Assembly: GCA_009699025.1 (NCBI GenBank)
Contig: WLOZ01000098.1
Coordinates: 1-6,799, forward strand
Origin: Actinomycetota bacterium
GTDB taxonomy: Bacteria > Actinomycetota > Actinomycetes > S36-B12 > CAIYMF01
Length of the DNA stretch: 6,799 bases
Reading direction: 5' to 3'
The position numbers and the translations under genes are program-made. Positions 1-6,289 of the stretch are shown here, in pieces; the stretch's first letter is position 1; every line of letters starts with the position of its first letter. Under the pieces are notes generated by a model. That model was not told where the DNA came from, searched no databases, and was given only the letters and a program-made list of their open reading frames with translations.

Positions 1-1409
1 GCCAGACCATCGACCAGGTCGGCGTCTTCGGCGCAGCGCCCCGATTCGCCTTCGACCTGCCTGCCCCCGACGTCGTGTCCGAGCGCGCGCTACGCCTCGT
101 GCAGTCGGCGGTGTCGCGGGTGGCCGCGGCGGCGTGCGATGCCTTCGACCCGGGCCCCGCCCACCTCAACGTGTCGTTCCGCGATCCGCTGGTGCCCGAG
201 CCGGGGGTGACCGACGACCACGAGATGGTCATCGCGGTTCTCGAGTCGCCGGCGCTGCTCGTCGACGCGAGGCTGAGCGCCACCATGGTGCTGCCGCTCG
301 ACGAGTCTCTGGCGAGCATCGGACCGATCCCCGCACGCGGAGCGGTCATCATCGGCGACCCCATCGACGACGAGTCGCGCGAGGCCGCCGCCGAGCTGGC
401 CGACGCGTGCGGCTGGCCGCTCATCGCCGAGCCCAGCGGGCTCCCGTCCGACGACCACGACACTCTCATCGCCCACGCGTCGCTGCTGCTGGCCGACGCC
501 GACTTCCGAGCCAGCCATGCCCCCGAGCTCGTCGTCACGGTCGGGCGCGTGGGGCTCAGCCGCGGGGTCATGCGCCTCATCGCGAGCGCCGAGCGGCACG
601 TCATCGTCGACTCGCGGCCCGCGGCGCGCTGGGCCGACCCGCTGCGTCTGGGCGGAGTGGTGCTGGGCGCGGTTCCCGAGCCCCCCAACGAGCTCGACCA
701 CGACCCCGCCTGGCTGGCGTCGTGGCTCACGGCGTCGGCGTCGGCCGAGGACGCCGTCAGCGCGCATCTCGACGTCGAGGATGCCCTCAGCGGGCCTGCG
801 GTCGCACGTCTGCTGCTTGCCCAGGCCGACGCCGACGGCGTCGTGCTCATCGGGGCGTCGTGGCCGGTGCGGCACGCCGAAGCCTTCGCGCTGCCACGCG
901 ACCGCATGCCACGCGTCGTCGGCAATCGAGGAACGTCGGGAATCGACGGACTGATCTCGACCGCGTGGGGAGTGGCCCTCGCCCATCAGGCAGAGGCGGA
1001 GCCCGAGTCGCGGGCCACCGGGTACGCACTGCTGGGCGACCTCGCGTTCCTGTACGACCTCAACGCGCTCGTGGTGGGAGCCTCCGACGCACGACCCAAC
1101 CTCGTGATCGTCGTCATCGACAACGACGGTGGGGGCATCTTCTCCTCGCTCGAGCAGGGCGACCCCCGGTTCGGCGCCGACTTCGAGCGGGTGTTCGGCA
1201 CGCCGCACGGTCGCGACCTGCTCGCCCTGGCCCAGGCCCACGGCATCGAGGCGGTTCGGGTCGACTCAGCGCTGGGCCTCGTTGCAGCCCTCGACGAGGC
1301 GGTCGCCGCAGGGGGAGTGCGCGTGGTGGTGGCCGACACGGGCCCGCGTGCAGACGAGGCCGCGCTGCTGGCGCGGGTACAGGCCAGCGTCAGCGACTCG
1401 ATCGCCTAA
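1..1409 (+). CDS. menD: MenD, SEPHCHC synthase of menaquinone biosynthesis (5'-truncated)
   Basis: MenD (2-succinyl-5-enolpyruvyl-6-hydroxy-3-cyclohexene-1-carboxylate synthase) is a cytoplasmic thiamine-diphosphate enzyme that joins isochorismate and 2-oxoglutarate in menaquinone synthesis. The frame is open from base 3 with no start, so the gene begins upstream; a GTG at 75 is internal. About 468 residues are present, against roughly 556 in E. coli MenD, so about 100 N-terminal residues are missing, including the region with the cofactor-activating glutamate. Visible hallmarks are the NRGTSGIDGLISTAWG substrate/cofactor segment (about 926-976) and the ThDP/Mg motif, which starts GDLAFLYDLNAL at 1035 and ends IDNDGGGIFSSL near 1116-1151. 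E. coli MenD has NRGASGIDGL and GDLSALYDLNAL at the matching places. The stop TAA (1407-1409) overlaps the stop of the convergent permease gene, leaving no room for a terminator. The family call is firm. Confidence 0.95.
   Translation, partial: QTIDQVGVFGAAPRFAFDLPAPDVVSERALRLVQSAVSRVAAAACDAFDPGPAHLNVSFRDPLVPEPGVTDDHEMVIAVLESPALLVDARLSATMVLPLDESLASIGPIPARGAVIIGDPIDDESREAAAELADACGWPLIAEPSGLPSDDHDTLIAHASLLLADADFRASHAPELVVTVGRVGLSRGVMRLIASAERHVIVDSRPAARWADPLRLGGVVLGAVPEPPNELDHDPAWLASWLTASASAEDAVSAHLDVEDALSGPAVARLLLAQADADGVVLIGASWPVRHAEAFALPRDRMPRVVGNRGTSGIDGLISTAWGVALAHQAEAEPESRATGYALLGDLAFLYDLNALVVGASDARPNLVIVVIDNDGGGIFSSLEQGDPRFGADFERVFGTPHGRDLLALAQAHGIEAVRVDSALGLVAALDEAVAAGGVRVVVADTGPRADEAALLARVQASVSDSIA
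1406..1409. other. Tail-to-tail overlap of convergent stop codons (CTAA)
   Basis: TAA at 1407-1409 ends menD on the + strand, while the complement of CTA at 1406-1408 is the TAG that ends the last permease on the - strand. The two coding regions therefore share bases and there is no intergenic space for a terminator. Each transcript must run into the other gene before it can end. Confidence 0.93.
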
Positions 1410-3028
1410 ACGACGACATCTTCGTCGCACGCTACACAGATCGTGACGTGCGCTTCGGGATTCCAGAACACTTCCTCGCCCTCGGCGAGAGTGCGGTGAC
1501 ACACGCTGCACGTACCGGTGTGTGCGAGCTCGATGCGCTCGTGCAGGTCGCGGTCGACGTGACCGTGGTTGCGCACGTGGATGCTGCCGTCGCGGAACGC
1601 CCACACCATCAGGATCACGCCGGCGATGACAATGGCAGCGAGGATGATGAGGGGTCGCCAAGCCTGTAACCCTGCTCCGAACAGTTGCTGGCGCGGCCAC
1701 GCGAGGTTGATGGCCAGCGCCGCCAGCACCACCACGCCGACGACCGTCACTGGTCCGAGCCAGCGCCCCGTCGACCACGAGCCGGTTTGCCAGGTGCCCC
1801 GTCGAAGGGCAACAAGAAGCCCCACCAAAGACACAATAAAGGCGAGTAGGAATGCCAGCCCTGATGCCCCACCGAGCACGAAAGCCGTGAAGTCTGGAGC
1901 GATCAGAATCAGCACGAACGTGGCGATGCCAATCAGGGTGAGGGCGCGCATCGGCATCCGATTGCGGCTCGTGAGACCCACGAGCCAGTGGTAGCACGGC
2001 ACCTCGCGATCGCGAGCCATGGTCCACAGCGTGCGTGATGCTGCGAGCTGGCACACGGCGATGGCCACGAAGGTAGCGATGATCTGCAGGGCGGCAAAAG
2101 GTCGCGCTGAGCCCTCGCCGAGCGCCGACTGCATGACGGTGCCAATCGCGGCGGCATAGGGGTTCTGGGTCATCGACGTCGACACCGACGACGCGGCGGG
2201 AACGGCTAGCGCCAGCGCAATCATCGAGTACAGCACCAGGGCACCGCCCACAATGAGCGCCCACGCCATCGCCCGCCTCACGTTGACACGGGGTTCGCGG
2301 ATCTCCTCAGCGACGTCAGCCGGGAGTTCGAATCCGCGCATGGTGTTGGCGGTGGCCCACGCCAGTGCGATCAGGAAGGGACCGACCAGCCAGTTCCAGT
2401 CCAGACTCCCGCCGAGGGGGGCCTGGAAGAGATCGAAGAATCCGCGCTGCGCGTGGCCCAGCAACAGGGTCGAGTACACGGCGCAGGCGATCACAGAGAT
2501 CGCGACACACACAACCAACAGCACGCTCAGAACTCGGCGGCCCAGACCGTTGACGATTGTGGACACCGCGATGACCGCGAGCGCCGCACCTGCACCTTGG
2601 AGCCAGGTGGGAGCGGAGGCACCCACCAGGAAGAGCAACCGCTGGGCGTCAAAGTAGGCCAGCAGTCCCATGTAGAGCACGTAGGTGCAGAGATAGAGCC
2701 AACCGGTCATGAGACCTACGCGGGCACCCAGCAACTGCCTTGACCAGGCGGCTACGGAACCTTCAAGCGGCCAACGCGAGGCAAGGGCCCCGAACACCGC
2801 GGTCACAACGAGCATGACCACGAGGATCAACAGGGCAGCAAGCCAACCCGCGAGTCCGGCGGCCGCGATCATCAACGGCACGTTAGTGAACGAACCCAAC
2901 GGGCGTATCACCGAGAACGCCAGCGCGGATGCTCCCCCCATGGAGAAGCCGTGTCGCATCGAGCGTACGTCGGCGACGGGAACTCCATCGGGCTCGGTGC
3001 TGGTGCTGGTGCTGGTTGGATCAGGCAT
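1406..3028 (-). CDS. APC-family amino acid permease with C-terminal CX2C-X20-CX2C tail (type A, last gene of array)
   Basis: This 540-residue protein looks like an APC-superfamily secondary transporter of the amino acid/choline type. I see about 12 hydrophobic segments between residues 28 and 478. Family signatures are the helix 6/loop motif RGFELPADVAEEIREPR (231-247) and the helix 8/9 loop motif AASRTLWTMARDR (329-341). The classic GxG substrate motif of helix 1 is not evident, so the substrate is unknown. After helix 12 comes a cytoplasmic tail with His484, 488, 490, 496 and 503, and cysteines 507, 510, 531 and 534, resembling a zinc ribbon. The ATG start is preceded by TAGGAGG with four bases between, and the upstream gene stops 8 bases away, so it is probably translationally coupled. 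The N-terminus has a Thr-Ser repeat that makes it two residues longer than its paralogs. It is closest to the truncated copy at the right edge. Its TAG stop overlaps the menD stop. Confidence 0.92.
   Translation of the reverse strand: MPDPTSTSTSTEPDGVPVADVRSMRHGFSMGGASALAFSVIRPLGSFTNVPLMIAAAGLAGWLAALLILVVMLVVTAVFGALASRWPLEGSVAAWSRQLLGARVGLMTGWLYLCTYVLYMGLLAYFDAQRLLFLVGASAPTWLQGAGAALAVIAVSTIVNGLGRRVLSVLLVVCVAISVIACAVYSTLLLGHAQRGFFDLFQAPLGGSLDWNWLVGPFLIALAWATANTMRGFELPADVAEEIREPRVNVRRAMAWALIVGGALVLYSMIALALAVPAASSVSTSMTQNPYAAAIGTVMQSALGEGSARPFAALQIIATFVAIAVCQLAASRTLWTMARDREVPCYHWLVGLTSRNRMPMRALTLIGIATFVLILIAPDFTAFVLGGASGLAFLLAFIVSLVGLLVALRRGTWQTGSWSTGRWLGPVTVVGVVVLAALAINLAWPRQQLFGAGLQAWRPLIILAAIVIAGVILMVWAFRDGSIHVRNHGHVDRDLHERIELAHTGTCSVCHRTLAEGEEVFWNPEAHVTICVACDEDVVV
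2996..3016 (-). repeat. Hexanucleotide microrepeat encoding an N-terminal Thr-Ser run
   Basis: On the + strand GGTGCT occurs three times in a row, followed by GGT. On the coding strand this is ACC-AGC repeated, giving Thr-Ser-Thr-Ser-Thr-Ser-Thr at residues 5-11 of the last permease. Every Thr codon is ACC and every Ser codon AGC, as expected for replication slippage. The other full copies lack it and are two residues shorter at just this place. Confidence 0.85.
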
Positions 3029-3032
3029 GACG

Positions 3033-3039
3033 CCTCCTA
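3033..3039 (-). promoter_or_regulatory. Ribosome-binding site fused to the upstream stop codon (before gene at 3028)
   Basis: The - strand reads TAGGAGG, then CGTC, then ATG at 3028. The stop/Shine-Dalgarno fusion is kept, but the four spacer bases and the start codon differ from the other two junctions (CACC, GTG). This agrees with the gene being the more diverged copy. Confidence 0.88.
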
Positions 3040-4653
3040 GACCACTAAGTCGTCATCACACGTCACGCAGATGGTGACGTGTGCCTCAGTGTTCCAGAAC
3101 ACTTCTTCACCTTCGGCCAGGGCGCGGTGGCACACGCTGCAGGTGCCGGTGTGTGCGAGCAGGATGCGCTCGTGCAGATCACGGTCGACGTGACCGTGAT
3201 TGCGCACGTGCACGCCGCCGTCACGGAACGCCCACGCCATCAGGATCAGTCCGCCCACGATGATGGCGATCAGAATGATGACAGGTCGCCACGCGGCAAT
3301 GCCCGCAACGTAGATCTCTTCATGAGGCCACGCCACAGTGAGGGCTAGGGCGGCCAGTGCCACCGCTGACACGACGGCAGTTGCTCCCAGCCACCGGCCC
3401 GCACCCCAGTGTTCGGCCTGCCACTCACCGCGCCTGCGGGCGCGCACCAGGCCCACGATTGGCAGGAGCATGGCGAGTAGCAGGGGCACCGCCGATGCGC
3501 CCCCGAGTACGTAGGCGGTGCGCTCAGGCAGCACGAAGGGCAGGGCCGCCGCGGCAAGACCGACAACAATCAGAGCGTTCACCGGCATGCGCGGCCCGGA
3601 TGAGAGTCGCACCAGCCAGCCATGGGCTGGGAGCTCTCGGTCGCGCGCCATCGTCCACAGCGTGCGTGAGGCAGCGAGTTGAGCGATAGCGAGTGCGGCG
3701 AAGGTCACGACGATCATGAGAACAGCGAAGATTGTGGCGGCGGTCGTTCCGAGCGCGGTCTCGATCACCGTTCCCACCGAGGCGGCGTAGGGGTTCTGCG
3801 AAACCTCCCCCGACACCGTGCTGGCACCGGGTACCGCAAGGGCGACCGCGATGACGCCGTAGAGCGTGAGGAGTCCGCCGACAACGACAGTCCACACCAT
3901 GGCTCGACCAACGTTGATGCGCGGCTCGCGGACTTCCTCTGCTACGTCAGCGGGAAGCTCAAAACCTCGAAGGCAGTAGATCGTCGACCAGGCAACCGCG
4001 ATGATGAAGGGCCCGCTCCACCACGCCCAGTCGAGAGAACCTCCATCGGGTTTCTCGAACAGGTCGAGAATGCCGCGCTGGGCATGCGCGAAGAGCATCG
4101 TGCCCAAGACCAGACAGCCGAGAGCGGACGCGGCAACCGCCACCGCCACGATCATGATGAGTAGCCTGCGGCTGAGCGAGTTGCATACGGTCGCCACCGC
4201 TATCACAACGGCGGTGACAATTGCGGACTGCATGGGCCCTGGCGTAGTAACTGCGAAGACGTAAAAGATGCGCTGGGAGTCGAAGAAGCCGAGCGTTCCC
4301 ACATAGAGCACGTAGGAGCACAGGTAGAGCCAACCCGCCATCATTCCGGTGCGGGCGCCCAGCAACTGGCGGGTCCACGCGGCGACCGATCCTTCGAGCG
4401 GCCAGCGGGATGCGAGGGCGCCGAACACAAGACTCACCACGAGGACGACGGCCAGCAGGAGAACGACCGCAGTCCAGCCCGCGAGACCCGCCCATGTGAT
4501 CAAATAGCCCCCTACCGCGACACCCACCAGGGGGCGCATCGCGGCAAACGACAGCGTCGATGCTCCCCACAGGGAGAAGCCGTGCCGCAGGGAGCGAACG
4601 TCTGTGACGGGAATGCCGTCGGGCTCGGCGTCGGTGGCGATGGGGTCCGACAC
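3037..4653 (-). CDS. APC-family amino acid permease with C-terminal CX2C-X20-CX2C tail (type B, third gene)
   Basis: The product is a 538-residue APC-type permease, very similar to the upstream gene and moderately similar to the downstream one. I chose the GTG at 4653. It sits four bases after TAGGAGG, and the resulting N-terminus (VSDPIATDAEPDG) matches the paralogs. A start further upstream at 4758 would overlap the previous gene by about 97 bases and add 35 Arg/Gly-rich residues absent from the other copies. Signatures are RGFELPADVAEE (229-240) and ASRTLWTMARDR (328-339), within about 12 membrane segments. The tail keeps the four cysteines (505, 508, 529, 532) and the conserved histidines. 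Oddities are DDDLVV at the C-terminus where the others have DEDVVV, and a rare TTA leucine codon (3046-3048) three codons before the stop. The substrate is unknown; amino acids or amines are the family expectation. The neighbouring genes lie 8 bases away on both sides. Confidence 0.92.
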   Translation of the reverse strand: MSDPIATDAEPDGIPVTDVRSLRHGFSLWGASTLSFAAMRPLVGVAVGGYLITWAGLAGWTAVVLLLAVVLVVSLVFGALASRWPLEGSVAAWTRQLLGARTGMMAGWLYLCSYVLYVGTLGFFDSQRIFYVFAVTTPGPMQSAIVTAVVIAVATVCNSLSRRLLIMIVAVAVAASALGCLVLGTMLFAHAQRGILDLFEKPDGGSLDWAWWSGPFIIAVAWSTIYCLRGFELPADVAEEVREPRINVGRAMVWTVVVGGLLTLYGVIAVALAVPGASTVSGEVSQNPYAASVGTVIETALGTTAATIFAVLMIVVTFAALAIAQLAASRTLWTMARDRELPAHGWLVRLSSGPRMPVNALIVVGLAAAALPFVLPERTAYVLGGASAVPLLLAMLLPIVGLVRARRRGEWQAEHWGAGRWLGATAVVSAVALAALALTVAWPHEEIYVAGIAAWRPVIILIAIIVGGLILMAWAFRDGGVHVRNHGHVDRDLHERILLAHTGTCSVCHRALAEGEEVFWNTEAHVTICVTCDDDLVV

Positions 4654-4657
4654 GGTG

Positions 4658-4664
4658 CCTCCTA
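4658..4664 (-). promoter_or_regulatory. Ribosome-binding site fused to the upstream stop codon (before gene at 4653)
   Basis: The - strand reads TAGGAGG followed by CACC and then the GTG at 4653. This is identical to the junction before the 6278 gene, down to the four spacer bases. It fixes the start at 4653 rather than at longer in-frame alternatives. Confidence 0.88.
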
Positions 4665-6278
4665 GACGACAACATCCTCGTCGCACGTGACGCAGATCGT
4701 GACGTGCGCCTCGGGGTTCCAGAACACTTCCTCGCCCTGGGCGAGGGCGCGAAGGCACACGCTACAGGTGCCCGTGTGGGCGAGCAGGATGCGCTCGTGC
4801 AGGTCTCGGTCGACATGGTCGTGGTTGCGCACGTGAACGCCGTCGTCGCGGAACGCCCACGCCATCAGGGCGAGACCGCTGACGACGATGGCGACCAGAA
4901 TGATCAGGGGCCGCCACGCGGCAATGCCCGCAACGTAGATCTCCTCGCGGGGCCAGACCACATTGACGGCTAGTGCAGCCAGAGCGACCGCTGAGACGAC
5001 CGCCGCTGCACCCAGCCACCGGTTCGCTCCCCAGTGCTCGGCGTGCCACTCGCCGCGCCGGCGAGCGCGCACCAGCCCCACCACCGGGAGGAGCAACGCG
5101 AGCATCAGTGGCACCGCCGACGCTCCCCCGAGCACGTAGGCGGTGCGCTCAGGAAGCACGAACGGCAGGGCCGCCGCGGCGAGACCGACCACGATGAGAG
5201 CGTTGCCCGGCATGCGCGGCCCGGCAGAGACGCGGACCAGCCGGCCGTGAACAGGCAGTTCTCGGTCGCGCGCCATCGTCCACACGGTGCGTGAGGCGGC
5301 GAGCTGAGCGATAGCGAGTGCGCCGAAAGTGACGGCGATCATGAGAAGCGCGAAGGCCTTCGCGGCAGGATCGCCCAGCGAGGTCTCGATGACCGTTCCC
5401 ACCGACGCCGCATAGGGGTTCTGCGCGATCTTGCCCGACACCGTGCTGGCGGCGGGGATCGCGAGAGCGATCGCGATGACGACGTAGAGGGTGAGAAGTC
5501 CGCCGACGACAACGGTCCACACCGTCGCCCGGCCAACGTTGATGCGCGGTTCGCGGACCTCCTCGGCGACGTCAGCGGGAACTTCAAATCCCCGCAGGCA
5601 GAACGCCGTGGACCAGGCGACTGCGACGAGGAATGGTCCGCTCCACCACGCCCAGTCCAGACTCTCTCCGGAGGGTGTCTGGAACGCGTCCAGGATGCTG
5701 CGCTGGGCCTGGGCGATGAGCATCGTGCCGAAGACCAGGCAGCCCACCACAGACACAGCGACAGTCACAGACACGATCAGCACGAGAAGGCGGCGGCCCA
5801 GAACGTTGAGAGCCGTGGCCACGACCAGCAAGACGGCGGACAGGGTCGCGGACTGCATCGGTCCCGGCGCGGCGACACCGAACAGGTAGAAGAGGCGCTG
5901 GGCGTCGAAGAACGCGAGCGTCGCCATAAACAGCACGTACGAGCACAGGTAGAGCCAGCCCGCCATCATGCCGGTGCGGGCGCCCAGCAACTGGCGGGTC
6001 CACGCGGCCACCGAGCCTTCGAGCGGCCAGCGGGACGCCAGGGCACCGAAGACGAGACTCACCACGAGGACGATGGCCAGCAGGAGGACGAGCGACGTCC
6101 ACCCGGCGAGCCCGGCCCACGTGATCAGGTAGCCCCCGACCGAAGCGCCCACCAGGGGGCGCATCGCCGCAAACGACAGCCCTGATGCCCCCCACCTGGA
6201 GAAGCCGTGCCGCATCGAGCGCACATCGGTAACGGGGGTTCCGTCGGGCTCAGCGTTGGCGCTGATGGGGTCGGACAC
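4662..6278 (-). CDS. APC-family amino acid permease with C-terminal CX2C-X20-CX2C tail (type B, second gene)
   Basis: This 538-residue APC-type permease is exactly the length of its downstream neighbour and collinear with it, so the pair looks like the most recent duplication in the array. The GTG start at 6278 follows TAGGAGG by four bases. Residues 229-240 read RGFEVPADVAEE and 328-339 ASRTVWTMARDR, the two conserved cytoplasmic-loop motifs of the superfamily. About 12 hydrophobic helices are visible, including a helix 2/3 segment ALASRWPLEGSVAAW shared by all the full copies. In the tail, cysteines 505, 508, 529 and 532 are kept. The residue after the first CX2C is Leu where the other three have His, so that His is not an essential ligand. 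The juxtamembrane stretch is HVRNHDHVDRDLHER, with one Gly-to-Asp change. The substrate cannot be read from sequence. The 8-base junctions on both sides suggest one transcript. Confidence 0.93.
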   Translation of the reverse strand: MSDPISANAEPDGTPVTDVRSMRHGFSRWGASGLSFAAMRPLVGASVGGYLITWAGLAGWTSLVLLLAIVLVVSLVFGALASRWPLEGSVAAWTRQLLGARTGMMAGWLYLCSYVLFMATLAFFDAQRLFYLFGVAAPGPMQSATLSAVLLVVATALNVLGRRLLVLIVSVTVAVSVVGCLVFGTMLIAQAQRSILDAFQTPSGESLDWAWWSGPFLVAVAWSTAFCLRGFEVPADVAEEVREPRINVGRATVWTVVVGGLLTLYVVIAIALAIPAASTVSGKIAQNPYAASVGTVIETSLGDPAAKAFALLMIAVTFGALAIAQLAASRTVWTMARDRELPVHGRLVRVSAGPRMPGNALIVVGLAAAALPFVLPERTAYVLGGASAVPLMLALLLPVVGLVRARRRGEWHAEHWGANRWLGAAAVVSAVALAALAVNVVWPREEIYVAGIAAWRPLIILVAIVVSGLALMAWAFRDDGVHVRNHDHVDRDLHERILLAHTGTCSVCLRALAQGEEVFWNPEAHVTICVTCDEDVVV

Positions 6279-6282
6279 GGTG

Positions 6283-6289
6283 CCTCCTA
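6283..6289 (-). promoter_or_regulatory. Ribosome-binding site fused to the upstream stop codon (before gene at 6278)
   Basis: Read on the - strand this is TAGGAGG. Its first three bases are the stop of the truncated upstream permease, and AGGAGG is a near-perfect Shine-Dalgarno placed four bases before the GTG at 6278. The site decides the start of the downstream gene and points to translational coupling by ribosomes that terminate on the same site. Confidence 0.88.

Noticed and set aside
90..1241. Long open frame on the - strand opposite menD (383 codons), and a 511-codon + frame from 134.
   Set aside because: These are out-of-frame shadows of high-GC coding sequence. The predicted proteins are Arg/Gly/Pro/Val-rich with no recognisable domains, and menD clearly accounts for the region.
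1411..1427. Inverted repeat CGACGA-CATCT-TCGTCG just after the menD stop, a possible terminator hairpin.
   Set aside because: It lies inside the last permease gene and is produced by the conserved DED-VVV codons; a similar repeat recurs in other copies. It has no following T-run and only a 6-base stem.
3033..3039. The repeated TAGGAGG elements as operators or CRISPR-like repeats.
   Set aside because: They are 7 bases long, lie exactly at gene junctions and are fully explained as stop codon plus Shine-Dalgarno.
3046..3048. Rare TTA leucine codon near the end of the third permease, suggesting bldA-type translational control.
   Set aside because: bldA control is established for Streptomyces and close relatives only. 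The codon sits three before the stop in one copy and is not shared by the other three.
4654..4758. N-terminal extension of the 3037-4653 permease up to 4758.
   Set aside because: The 35 extra residues are the upstream gene's tail read in another frame. The paralogs lack them, and the strong TAGGAGG precedes the GTG at 4653.
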